This document shows, piece after piece, positions 56,301 through 63,895 of a stretch of 64,000 bases of DNA. Numbering within the stretch: the stretch's first letter is position 1; each line of letters starts with the position of its first letter. The position numbers and the translations under genes were made by a program. Source of the stretch: Bacillota bacterium (GTDB lineage Bacteria > Bacillota > Clostridia > Lachnospirales > Cellulosilyticaceae); contig JAEZJJ010000036.1 of assembly GCA_023436395.1 (NCBI GenBank), positions 87,465 through 151,464 of the forward strand, read 5' to 3'. The notes below the pieces were generated by a model. That model searched no databases. It saw only the letters and a program-made list of their open reading frames with translations, and was not told the DNA's origin.

Positions 56301-57494
56301 CATCTTGGTGACCTTACAGCAAATCAAGTAATAGGTTTTGACCTTCAAGTTAATGATGATGCTGATGGTAATGGTTTAAGAAATAATGTTTCTAACTGGA
56401 ATGATTTATCTGGTATGGGTTGGTCAAGCACTGCCGGTTATGGTGTACTACAGCTTGATGTACCATCTAGTGGATCTGAATCTGGTTCTGGTTCTGAATC
56501 TGGTTCTAGTTCTGGTTCTGGTTCTGAATCTAGTTCTGGTTCTAGTTCTGGTTCTGGTTCTACCTTACCTACTACTCAATCACCTAGTACAATCATTAAA
56601 AACTCTTTAGCTAATAATAAAGTCCCTGAATTAACCATAAGTAAAGAACCTATTACTATTGATCAAGAAACTATTAAGCAATTATCTGACAAAAACTCAT
56701 CACTTTTACTCAAATCTGGAAATGCAACTGGTACAATTACACCTGAATTTATTAATATCACTTTAAAAGATACTAATAAAGACTTATCAGCCTTAAAAGT
56801 TTCTATGTTGCCAATAACAGATACTCAGTTTACTACTCTTAAGAATAAATTATATGAAAATTTCGGATTATCTTTATTAGGTAATACATCGACTACAACT
56901 AATATCGATTTATCAGGATCAACTAAGTTAGAAACCTTTACAGAACCACTAACGCTTAGTTTTAACCTTACAAATGTTGCTATCAAAAATCCTGCTTATT
57001 TAACAGTAGCAAAAGTAGTTGAAAATAGTGATGGTACACTGAACTTAATTAAAATAGGTGGTACTTTTGATAAAGATACAAATACCCTTACAGCCCATGC
57101 TAATTTACCAGGCACTTATGTAGTTCTTGAGGATCAAAATTTAATTAAATTAAACTTAACAATTAATAGTACTGCTATGAATACTAATATTTCTGGTACT
57201 GTTCACGGTGATGTTGCTCCTATACTTGTCAAAGATACAACTTATTTACCATTACGTTTAATAGCAGAGCAACTCAACTTAGAAGTTAAGTGGAACGCTA
57301 AAACTAAAACTGTTATCTTAACAGATGGTACTAAAGAAATTACTCTTCCTGTAACAAATCAACAATCTTCTTCAAGTAACACTGCTTTTATTTCTCAAAA
57401 TAGAACATTGGTTCCTCTTCGTTATATCTCTGAAACGCTAGGTGCTAATGTTACATGGATTCCAAGTACTAAAGGTATTGAAATTACAAAATAA
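53331..57494 (+). CDS. Secreted multimodular GH10 endo-beta-1,4-xylanase
   Basis: 1387 residues from the ATG at 53331 (AAGGAGAATGAAT upstream; the ATG six bases earlier sits too close to the site). Signal peptide ~1-30, cut after VFA. Two CBM22-like modules (~35-165, ~185-325) bind xylan. GH10 domain ~345-690: CENAMKPDSML, RGHVLVWHTQSPTW, acid/base Glu in FDVVNEAIN near 500, nucleophile Glu in QITELDIS near 640. Two CBM9-type regions follow (~720-850, ~855-1045), then a Ser/Gly linker (DNA repeat 56466-56560). The end holds a helical/beta region and a CuAO-N-like pair of motifs (TYLPLRLIAEQL, RTLVPLRYISETL). Only GH here with a signal peptide: it makes the oligosaccharides that the lpl system imports. 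Confidence 0.95.
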   Translation: MSLLKKRIASLVTSTLLVSSTLSITPCVFATANSSIKTYDFNDNTTNGWVSRGDHVTASTTASSLKITENNYCLEVTGRTATWHGVGQELNSILQTGETYQFSAYVKYDEGDAEEDITLTLQADTDTNINIATCTATKGEWTELKGEVTIPLNAEMAFVYFESTNPTLDFYVDDFSIAGVFKSSDSESNNESISWTFEDGLDGWGDRGSKAELTPSDREGSSQGIWVTGRTEDWQGTQIDITDKLLAGRTYSFDAWVKYTTSEKELEKFVLTLQVESPSGTDYVGINDKDIPANEWAQLVGTYKVPDDFTSAILYIQTSESTIDFMVDDASMTLVEAPVKDDIEIQKDIPSLKDVYKDYFKMGVAVASDYLKNPLEQELVAKHFNSITCENAMKPDSMLDYEATIAYMNETGDMTHPQVRLTADARAILDFAKEHNIPMRGHVLVWHTQSPTWMFTENYSQSLDPDTKLVSKEIMTERLHNYVDAVFKLLSEEYPDVDFYAFDVVNEAINPNNPDGMRDKANAATGNGQATAVGENEPSLWMATIGPDYIKEAFKAARFATQKYGFEDTKLAYNDYNETSPVKSQFIYDICKPLFEDGLLDVIGMQGHYGITSPTPEQFETALRKYGSIEKDGKKIEVQITELDISQNDTSEDGLNKEAYRYKELFDVMKKVVGDGSVNLTSCTVWGVKDDESWIVGAPLLFDEYYQAKPAYWAIVDASKLPVLAQEVKAYSVENGNYTKAFTMQKGTSLSSSTTGEIATFKVAWDSNNIYVNVIPTAKGSTGTVKIFVGDKIQTASLSDNTVVTVPLDKVIANNDVLGFDILVESNGNSIIWNDSSYNSSANPNNFGKLMITNAPKYAKAQNGTPVIDGKIDDKWSTAEVINVDTFSEGSNGATATARTLWDKDNVYVLVEVKDALLSKASADTYHQDSVEIFIDEDNAKSAAYELGDVHYCVNFDNERSINGVADSDSFITATSVTEDGYIVEVALPAHLGDLTANQVIGFDLQVNDDADGNGLRNNVSNWNDLSGMGWSSTAGYGVLQLDVPSSGSESGSGSESGSSSGSGSESSSGSSSGSGSTLPTTQSPSTIIKNSLANNKVPELTISKEPITIDQETIKQLSDKNSSLLLKSGNATGTITPEFINITLKDTNKDLSALKVSMLPITDTQFTTLKNKLYENFGLSLLGNTSTTTNIDLSGSTKLETFTEPLTLSFNLTNVAIKNPAYLTVAKVVENSDGTLNLIKIGGTFDKDTNTLTAHANLPGTYVVLEDQNLIKLNLTINSTAMNTNISGTVHGDVAPILVKDTTYLPLRLIAEQLNLEVKWNAKTKTVILTDGTKEITLPVTNQQSSSSNTAFISQNRTLVPLRYISETLGANVTWIPSTKGIEITK

Positions 57495-57500
57495 ATGATA

Positions 57501-57553
57501 AAAAAAATTCATATCCTAATAGATCTCAGCCTCATTAGGATATGAATTTTTTT
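57501..57553. terminator. Bidirectional terminator between GH10 and DUF6171 genes
   Basis: A 20-bp perfect stem (arms 57501-57520 and 57534-57553) with seven A/T at each end serves both convergent genes. Confidence 0.9.
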
Positions 57554-57554
57554 A

Positions 57555-57797
57555 TTACCATTTTTTATTAGGACAATAATTTCGTGTAATTGCTGCACGC
57601 ATTTCAACAAAACACCCGCAATGTTTACACATGCCGTTAATCAGGGAGTCACAACACCTACAAGTTTGAAGACGCACTTCATAGATTTGATGATTAACCT
57701 TAATCCTCTCATCCAGTCTATTAATATATTCAAACATACTTTCATATTCTGCCTTAAAATCCAGTTCCCTAATCAAACAACCTTTACAGACTCTCAT
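57555..57797 (-). CDS. DUF6171-type small zinc-ribbon-like protein
   Basis: 80 residues with eight Cys in pairs: CKGC at the start, CRCCDSLINGMCKHCGCFVEMRAA near 47-70, and a last Cys near the end. This matches small clostridial proteins annotated DUF6171, thought to bind metal. Its ATG directly follows the stop codon of the GH51 gene, so it is translationally coupled to it. Function unknown. Confidence 0.75.
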   Translation of the reverse strand: MRVCKGCLIRELDFKAEYESMFEYINRLDERIKVNHQIYEVRLQTCRCCDSLINGMCKHCGCFVEMRAAITRNYCPNKKW

Positions 57798-59285
57798 TTA
57801 TTTTACCTCTAAATGTAAAACACTACATGCAGGAATGATTAATTTAATTCCTTGTTCTGTAATTGTATAGTCCTTAAAATCATATAATTTAACATTTTCT
57901 GGTTCCTCAAAAGTATTATAGGCATTCATCTTTCCTGTAAGAATTGTCCCCTTTACATCTTTAGCTTTCCAATCTGTAAGAATCATTTGAACCTCATAAC
58001 TCTCAGTAATAGAAAGATTATTTATTGTAATATTGAGATGCCCATCTTTACTTATTGAAACAGATTCATGAAGATTTGGTACTTGGCACTTTTCAGTACC
58101 TATTTGATTGGTTTGTAAGTAACTATCTACAAGTGTTGCATCTTGATGATTTTGATATAGATAAAAGGCATAGTATGTAGGTGTAAGTACCATTTTTTCT
58201 CCCTCTGTTAAAATAACAGATTGAAGTACATTTATCATTTGTGCAATATTAGCCATCTTCACACGTTCACAATGTTTATTAAAGATATTAAGATTTATAC
58301 CTGCTACTAGTGCATCTCTCATTGTATTTTGTTGATATAAAAATCCTGGGTTCGTACCCTTTTCAACATCAAACCAATTACCCCATTCATCTACTATTAA
58401 GCCTACTGTCTTATTAGGATCATATAGATCCATAATATTCCCATGTCTTGTTACTAGTTCTTCCATCTTTAATGTTTTCTGAAGTGTTAGATACCAGTCC
58501 TCTTCACTAAATGTAGTTGCATCTCCCTTATTTGTCCAGTCTCCTAAAATTGTATAGTGATGAAGAGCAAGGCCGTCCATAAAACCATGAAAATGCTCTG
58601 GTGCTCCCTTAAAGCAAGTCTCCATAACTACCTTTGTCCATTCATAATCCTCTCCACCTGCACCACAACATATTTTTCCTAATTTATTATCTTTGAGATA
58701 TGTTTGATATTGTCTATACATATTGGCATAATACTCTGGTGTCATATTGCCACCACAACCCCAATTTTCATTTCCTACACCAAAATAACGTACATTCCAT
58801 GGCTCCTTACGTCCATTTTGAGATCTGAGTTCTGTCATTGGAGATACACCATCAAAAGTCAGGTACTCAACCCATTCGCTCATTTCCTGAACTGTTCCAC
58901 TTCCAAGATTTCCATTAATATATGCATCACATCCTAGTTGTTCGCATAATTCCATAAATTCATGAGTTCCAAAGCTATTATCTTCAACAACTCCGCCCCA
59001 ATTTGTATTAACCATCTTTTTTCTTTTTTCTTTTGGCCCAATACCATCTTTCCAATGATATTCATCTGCAAAACAACCACCTGGCCATCTCAGTACAGGT
59101 ACTTTCATAGCTTTTAGTGCTGCTATCACGTCGTTTCTCATACCTTTTGTATTTGGTATAGTAGAATCTTCTCCTACGTAAATACCTTCATAGATTCCTC
59201 TACCTACGTGTTCCGCAAAATGACCGTATATATCTTTGTTAATATGCCCCTTTTTGATATTTGGATTAATATACATTTTTAACAT
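57798..59285 (-). CDS. abfA: GH51 alpha-L-arabinofuranosidase
   Basis: 495 residues from the ATG at 59285 (GAGGAAATGGTT upstream). GH51 blocks: GHFAEHVGRGIYEGIYVG, PVLRWPGGCFADEYHWKDGIGP, acid/base Glu in YFGVGNENWGCGG near 175, nucleophile Glu in GLIVDEWGNWFD near 297. No signal peptide, so it removes arabinose from imported arabinoxylo-oligosaccharides. 0-bp spacing to the DUF6171 gene. Confidence 0.95.
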   Translation of the reverse strand: MLKMYINPNIKKGHINKDIYGHFAEHVGRGIYEGIYVGEDSTIPNTKGMRNDVIAALKAMKVPVLRWPGGCFADEYHWKDGIGPKEKRKKMVNTNWGGVVEDNSFGTHEFMELCEQLGCDAYINGNLGSGTVQEMSEWVEYLTFDGVSPMTELRSQNGRKEPWNVRYFGVGNENWGCGGNMTPEYYANMYRQYQTYLKDNKLGKICCGAGGEDYEWTKVVMETCFKGAPEHFHGFMDGLALHHYTILGDWTNKGDATTFSEEDWYLTLQKTLKMEELVTRHGNIMDLYDPNKTVGLIVDEWGNWFDVEKGTNPGFLYQQNTMRDALVAGINLNIFNKHCERVKMANIAQMINVLQSVILTEGEKMVLTPTYYAFYLYQNHQDATLVDSYLQTNQIGTEKCQVPNLHESVSISKDGHLNITINNLSITESYEVQMILTDWKAKDVKGTILTGKMNAYNTFEEPENVKLYDFKDYTITEQGIKLIIPACSVLHLEVK

Positions 59286-59350
59286 AACCATTTCCTCTTT
59301 TCCTAATATGTATTTACTCTATAAACATTGAATTGAATTTAGTAAAAAAT

Positions 59351-59388
59351 AAAGGTGTTTTAACCATCATTACAGTTAAAATACCTTT
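59351..59388 (-). terminator. Terminator after the GH43 gene
   Basis: AAAGGTGTTTTAAC (59351-59364) pairs with 59375-59388 with one mismatch, flanked by A/T runs, between the GH43 stop and the GH51 start. Confidence 0.6.
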
Positions 59389-59444
59389 ACTTATTATTTG
59401 AAAGTACAAAAATCTTTAGCCTTTTGCTTTTTATTCTTTATTCT

Positions 59445-60428
59445 TTATTCTTCATAGGGTTTGATTGGAATAATAGTACCATCTTCATTATATTTTAATT
59501 CTCTAAATTTCACACAACGTTTATGATTAATGCCACCTGATAAAGAACAATCATGATAGAATAAGTACCATTTCCCTTTAAATTCAACGATGGAATGATG
59601 TGTTGTCCATCCCAATACTGGATCTAAAATCTTACCTTTGTATGTAAAAGGTCCTTTGGGATCTTTACCTATTGCATAAACGATATAATGTGTTGTTCCT
59701 GTAGAATAAGATAAATAATAATTATCATTGTATTTATGCATCCAAGGTCCTTCAAAATATCTTCTTTCTTCATCACCAGCTGTGATAGGATTTCCCTCTT
59801 CATCAACAATACTAATTTCTTGTACTTTCTCCGCAAATGAAAGCATATCATCACTAAGTCTTGCGACTCTAGGTCCTATAGCTGGTGTATCATCTATAGG
59901 TCCCTTTGCCCCTTCTACATAATTACCTGTTTGCCATGATTCCAGTTGTCCCCCCCAAAGTCCGCCAAAGTATATATATGCTTCACCGTCATCATCTACC
60001 AATACTGCAGGGTCAATACTATAGCTTCCTTCTATATAATGAGGTTGTGGTTCAAATGGACCAGCTGGGTTTTTACTTGTTGCTACACCAAGGCGGAAAA
60101 TCCCCTCTTTATCTCTTGCGGGAAAGTATAAATAATAGGTACCATCTTTATAAGCAGCATCTGGTGCCCACATTTGCCCACTTACCCAAGGTACATTATT
60201 CATATGAAGGGCTTCTCCATGATCTATACAAGGTGCATCTATATCATTCATAGATAAGATGTGATAATCTTCCATCTTATATTGATCACCATTATCGTTA
60301 TCTTCACCATCATGCTCTAAATCATGAGAAGGATAGATATATATTTTATCCTCAAAAACATGTGCTGAAGGATCAGCTGTATAAATATGCGTAACTAAAG
60401 GCACATTTTGCTTACTTTTATCTTCCAT
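59445..60428 (-). CDS. GH43 beta-xylosidase/arabinofuranosidase, intracellular
   Basis: 327 residues from the ATG at 60428, preceded by AAGGGGGAGACT; the frame extends further 5' without a site. GH43 five-blade propeller: TADPSAHVFEDKIYIYPSHD (catalytic base Asp), SIDPAVLVDDDGEAYIYFGG (pKa-modulating Asp) and RYFEGPWMHKYNDNYYLSYS (acid Glu). A compact single-domain enzyme with no signal peptide, like those cleaving arabinoxylo-oligosaccharides. Exact linkage is uncertain. A palindromic operator lies just upstream. Confidence 0.9.
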   Translation of the reverse strand: MEDKSKQNVPLVTHIYTADPSAHVFEDKIYIYPSHDLEHDGEDNDNGDQYKMEDYHILSMNDIDAPCIDHGEALHMNNVPWVSGQMWAPDAAYKDGTYYLYFPARDKEGIFRLGVATSKNPAGPFEPQPHYIEGSYSIDPAVLVDDDGEAYIYFGGLWGGQLESWQTGNYVEGAKGPIDDTPAIGPRVARLSDDMLSFAEKVQEISIVDEEGNPITAGDEERRYFEGPWMHKYNDNYYLSYSTGTTHYIVYAIGKDPKGPFTYKGKILDPVLGWTTHHSIVEFKGKWYLFYHDCSLSGGINHKRCVKFRELKYNEDGTIIPIKPYEE

Positions 60429-60444
60429 AGTCTCCCCCTTAATT

Positions 60445-60479
60445 ATTTGATATATTATATACGATATCATATATCAAAT
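60445..60479 (-). promoter_or_regulatory. Palindrome upstream of the GH43 gene
   Basis: ATTTGATATAT (60445-60455) and ATATATCAAAT (60469-60479) are perfect 11-bp inverted arms with a 13-bp centre. It lies 17 bp upstream of the GH43 start, where a repressor or activator of the GH43 transcript would bind. The remaining bases to 60840 show no gene. Confidence 0.5.
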
Positions 60480-60844
60480 AAAATACTATTGATAAATTAT
60501 AGAACAATTACCCTCAAATTAATGTTTTATTCGTTCTCATCGTAAGTGCATATATTTTACAGCTGTTTCACTCTATTACTATTCATTACCCTGCATAATA
60601 TTGAGCTTGTGCATTCCATAACTTAGAGTATATATGGCATTAGAATAAGTGGTACTAAAAAAAGAAATATATTTGCGTACATATACTGATTTAAAAGAAT
60701 CTCAAATATCTAACTTTGCATGTATAGGATTTTGGTATAGCAGAAAAGCGATTCACAATTCCTTCGAATATTTAACTCTTCAATAAAAAGAATATCTGGA
60801 ATTATCAAAGATGATATAATTCTTCCTCTTTAGTATTGAAACTG

Positions 60845-60875
60845 TTGACAAACACAAAAAGATTGTGTTTATAAT
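60845..60875 (+). promoter_or_regulatory. Promoter with operator in the spacer, GyrI-like gene
   Basis: TTGACA (60845-60850) and TATAAT (60870-60875) lie 19 bp apart. AAACACAA (60850-60857) and TTGTGTTT (60863-60870) form a perfect inverted repeat between them, so a bound regulator would cover the promoter. Confidence 0.65.
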
Positions 60876-60925
60876 AATACAATTTTAAATATTTTAAATA
60901 TTAATTTTATGAAAGGATACTTTTT

Positions 60926-61480
60926 ATGAGACGAATGCACACACAAGAGAAAAGCTTCAAAACATATGCCTTTAATGGAGCCAGTGTCGAATTGGTAAGA
61001 TGGGAAGAATCAGTTTGGTGTGGAAAAGTAGGTTATGCCACAAATAATGTAGATGAACCAGATGTAGAGAAAATTGCAGATGAGGCTATAAATATATTTC
61101 CTAACTATACACCAAATGGTCGTGAAGAAAACTGGGATGTATGTATCAGCTTAAATTATCTTTCTAAAGAACGTCCTAATGGTGTGATGTTTGGATTTCT
61201 CGTTGAATCAGATGATCAGCCAGAGCGCTATGATATTATAAAAGTTCCTGCAGCATTGTATATGAAAATTCAAATATGCAATGATACATTTGAAGCATTA
61301 GGAGTAGAACCCTGGACTGGTGGTATTCCACCATATGAATGGATTGGCGAATATTTAGCACCTAAGTTTGGCTATACATATGGTGATGATACTCTACCAA
61401 TGTTTGAATATTACAAACATAATCCAGATAATCAAGATGTTGAAGCTTGTTATTTATATGTACCCGTTCAAGAATCGTAG
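60926..61480 (+). CDS. Stand-alone GyrI-like/AraC effector-binding domain protein
   Basis: 184 residues with a GyrI-like small-molecule-binding fold: N-terminal KSFKTYAFNGASVELVRW, ENWDVCISLNYLS in the middle, the F-E-A-L-G-V-E-P-W linker, and C-terminal PMFEYYKHNPDNQDVEACYLYVPV, typical of Rob/SbmC effector domains. It carries no DNA-binding domain. Such proteins bind or neutralise hydrophobic or cationic compounds, or act as anti-activators. Monocistronic behind a palindromic promoter. Function not established. Confidence 0.75.
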   Translation: MRRMHTQEKSFKTYAFNGASVELVRWEESVWCGKVGYATNNVDEPDVEKIADEAINIFPNYTPNGREENWDVCISLNYLSKERPNGVMFGFLVESDDQPERYDIIKVPAALYMKIQICNDTFEALGVEPWTGGIPPYEWIGEYLAPKFGYTYGDDTLPMFEYYKHNPDNQDVEACYLYVPVQES

Positions 61481-61622
61481 GTTTAATTCGTATCAATGGA
61501 TTTAACTATATAAAATGTATTTACTGTGGAAGTAATTGGTATGAGTAAATTACAAAATATGCGTCTCCTAGAGATATCTAAATAGGAATTTGCCTTGGTA
61601 TTTGTAAGAAAGGGTGATGGGC

Positions 61623-61817
61623 GGAAAGGAGAGTGGGCTTACTCCTTTCCTATACATGTAACCCAACCCAGTATCAAGCTGTAGTAAAGCTCCACTTGGC
61701 CTTTTCGTCCTGGCGCTGGTAACCAGCACCTTCACTGATACTATAATTTCAGTGGATGCGCTGTCGAGACAGTGCTCAAATCATTACGCCTTTTGCGCGG
61801 GTCAGAACTTACCTGAC
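61623..61817 (-). other. Diverged 23S rRNA fragment
   Basis: On the minus strand 61817-61649 follows the 23S rRNA sequence from the GTCAGGTAAGTTCTGACC hairpin through GGCGTAATGATTTGAGCACT and GTGGAGCTTTACTACAGCTT to ATACTGGGTT and ACATGTATAGG. This is the region ahead of and including the peptide exit tunnel loop. The strongly conserved GACGGAAAGACCCC loop reads GACGAAAAGGCCAA here, so it cannot be functional rRNA. After it the sequence switches to a perfect 9-bp hairpin (GGAAAGGAG/CTCCTTTCC). It starts 31 bp after the merR stop, in the same direction. 61481-61620 shows nothing. Confidence 0.8.
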
Positions 61818-61847
61818 ATTATATGTTCTCATAACCTCTCCTCCAGT

Positions 61848-62225
61848 TTAATTTACTTGATTGCTTTTACTTTGCTTTTTAATCTCCATTCTATAATAAT
61901 TCATTTTATCTTCTAAATTTCTTGTATACTGCTGCCATTTATCACTTTGCTCCTTTACATATTTCTGATGATCCTCCAAAATTTTTAATCTTTCCTCCAT
62001 CGTGCTATCACCTAAATAACGTAAAGCCGAATACCTTTGAATATCTCTTAAAAGCATACCTGTATCTTTTAGTTTTTGAATAAATTGAATCCAACTGATA
62101 TCTGCTTGTACATATACTCTGCGGTTATTAACATCTCTTGCAATCTGAATAAGACTTTTTCTCTCATAATAACGTAATGCACTTTCTGAAATACCTGTTA
62201 TCTTACTAATTTCCCCAATCGTCAT
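61848..62225 (-). CDS. MerR-family transcriptional regulator
   Basis: 125 residues from the ATG at 62225 (TGGGGGACAATA upstream). The winged helix at the start (MTIGEISKITGISESALRYYERKSL) and a coiled dimerisation helix (~70-120) are those of short MerR proteins of the NmlR/AdhR group. The Cys pattern of metal sensors is missing. The 18-bp palindrome 62260-62277 lies directly upstream in a 19-bp promoter spacer, the normal MerR-type operator site. Target gene: see the promoter entry. Confidence 0.85.
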   Translation of the reverse strand: MTIGEISKITGISESALRYYERKSLIQIARDVNNRRVYVQADISWIQFIQKLKDTGMLLRDIQRYSALRYLGDSTMEERLKILEDHQKYVKEQSDKWQQYTRNLEDKMNYYRMEIKKQSKSNQVN

Positions 62226-62255
62226 TATTGTCCCCCATCTCATCAATTATTTCCA

Positions 62256-62319
62256 TTGTCTTAAACTATAGTTTAAGGTGTAACCTTTACCTTATATCAA
62301 TAAAGGAGGTCATTTAATA
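62256..62319 (+). promoter_or_regulatory. MerR-type promoter with palindromic operator and orphan Shine-Dalgarno
   Basis: TTGTCT (62256-62261), a 19-bp spacer and TAACCT (62281-62286) form a plus-strand promoter of MerR type. CTTAAACTATAGTTTAAG (62260-62277) is a perfect palindrome within it. AAAGGAGGT follows at 62302-62310, but the codon at start distance is ATA (62317-62319), and the frame ends after 12 codons. The promoter appears to have lost its gene. From 62355 to 62495 no ORF is seen until the esterase. Confidence 0.6.
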
Positions 62320-62495
62320 AACAGACTTTTTCTAAGAATATTTTATTCCATGTGACATAATTATTTACAAGTTGTCATGAACCCGCAGAATATTTATATC
62401 CTACCATTAATTATAGCAGAATATTTCTAAATATTTTACTTTATTATTAATTCTCTTTGATTCTATTTTCCTCAACGCAAGAAAGGATTATTGAT

Positions 62496-63611
62496 ATGAT
62501 AAAAAAAATAAAAAATGTATCCATCCTATCTATTGCTGCTAGCAGCCTTTTTCTTGCTGCTTGCAGCTCTGATTCAGTAAGTAATCTTTCTCCAAGTAGC
62601 GTACCAATAGCTGATGAACCATCCTCTCAAGAAACAGATTCAACCAAAGATCCAGTCACTGCATCACTAGCAAAAGAAAGCGATGAAGCTACTAATTCAA
62701 ATGTAGGAACCGTTAATACGGATAAGATCGACTCAAAATGTATTGCAGAAAATATCATTGGGCAATCACCTACAAGGCAATTTTTTGTATATCTTCCTCC
62801 ATCATATGAATACACGGATAAAAAATATCCTGTTGTTTATTTTCTTCACGGCTATGGTGATATTGCAAAAGACTTTATATCTTATACTCAGCTTAATCTT
62901 GATAAAGCATTTGAAGCAGGTTCCAAGGAATTTATCATGGTAGTACTTGATGGTAATAATGTATCTGGTGGTTCATTCTATGAGAATTCTCCCGTTATTG
63001 GGAATTGGGAAGATTTTATAACTCAAGAGGTTGTCAGTTACATTGATACTACTTACAGAACACTGGCTAAACCTGATTCAAGATGTATTTCTGGCTATTC
63101 CATGGGAGGTTATGGTGCCCTTAATATCGCATTAAAACATCCAGATATTTTTAGTGACGTCATTGTCTTCTGTCCTGGCATTTATGCTGATGGTGATATT
63201 AGTAGCATGTTAAATTCATGGAGAACTATGCCAAGTGTAAAAATCTCTTATGGACAGGTATTTTCACCTAATGATGATCCTAGCACACATTATGCTAATA
63301 TTCCAGAAGAAACTGGAACCACTGAAGATAATAAAATCATGGATGACTGGGATAAAGGCTATGGTGATTGGAAGCGCAAAATTAATGACTATCTAGCCCT
63401 TAATACCCCATTAAAAGGTATTCAAATCAATTATGGTGCGATTGATCAATTTACCTGGATTCCAAATGGTTGTAAGTTCTTTTCATCTGTTTTATCTACT
63501 AATAATGTAGAACATGAACTAAATGAACTTGATGGTGGACATGGTGTACCAGTGGACGCTATTGAAAACTATTATGTGCCATTTCTTGAGGAACATTTAA
63601 AATACGAATAA
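62496..63611 (+). CDS. Lipoprotein esterase, feruloyl/acetyl-xylan esterase type (alpha/beta hydrolase)
   Basis: 371 residues from the ATG at 62496, preceded by AAGAAAGGATTATTGAT. A lipoprotein signal ends in FLAAC (Cys ~21) and a Ser/Thr-rich linker follows (~22-80). The esterase domain has KYPVVYFLHGYGD and the nucleophile in CISGYSMGGYGALNIAL near 205; a His is likely in DGGHGVPVDAI near the end. This esterase-D/CE1-like group removes feruloyl or acetyl groups from xylan. Surface-anchored, so it would assist the GH10 enzyme outside the cell. Confidence 0.88.
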   Translation: MIKKIKNVSILSIAASSLFLAACSSDSVSNLSPSSVPIADEPSSQETDSTKDPVTASLAKESDEATNSNVGTVNTDKIDSKCIAENIIGQSPTRQFFVYLPPSYEYTDKKYPVVYFLHGYGDIAKDFISYTQLNLDKAFEAGSKEFIMVVLDGNNVSGGSFYENSPVIGNWEDFITQEVVSYIDTTYRTLAKPDSRCISGYSMGGYGALNIALKHPDIFSDVIVFCPGIYADGDISSMLNSWRTMPSVKISYGQVFSPNDDPSTHYANIPEETGTTEDNKIMDDWDKGYGDWKRKINDYLALNTPLKGIQINYGAIDQFTWIPNGCKFFSSVLSTNNVEHELNELDGGHGVPVDAIENYYVPFLEEHLKYE

Positions 63612-63661
63612 CCCTTGTTATTCCATTTAGTCAAAATGCTGTATCTTTGTATAGTAGTAAC

Positions 63662-63721
63662 AAAACGGAGCTATTGCACTAAGAAGTATAAAAATTTCTT
63701 TTAGTGCAATAGCTCCGTTTT
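63662..63721 (+). terminator. Terminator of the esterase gene
   Basis: A 21-bp stem (AAAACGGAGCTATTGCACTAA and its complement) is followed by eight T, ~50 bp after the stop. Confidence 0.9.
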
Positions 63722-63771
63722 TTTTCTTTATCGTATTTAGAATACCCTAGCTATCTACATAAAATAAAAAA

Positions 63772-63785
63772 CACCCTTCCGGGTG
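63772..63785 (-). terminator. Terminator downstream of the 23S gene
   Basis: CACCC-TTCC-GGGTG hairpin followed on the minus strand by TTTTTTATTTT, ~110 bp beyond the 3' end of 23S. The spacer 63786-63895 holds no 5S-like sequence or tRNA. Confidence 0.8.
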
Positions 63786-63895
63786 CTGTCTTCTCATACT
63801 CTCAAGAACAAATACTACAACTTTTGTTTAACCGTTGTGCCATAGGCATTAAGAATATCTAAGCTTATTCTTCGCTAAGATCTTCTATATTTTTT

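Noticed and set aside
56466..56560. TCTGGT-type microsatellite as a possible mobile or regulatory repeat
   Set aside because: It encodes the Ser/Gly linker of the xylanase, a common linker type.
63786..63895. 5S rRNA or tRNA after 23S
   Set aside because: None of the conserved 5S blocks or tRNA T-loop sequences can be found on either strand.
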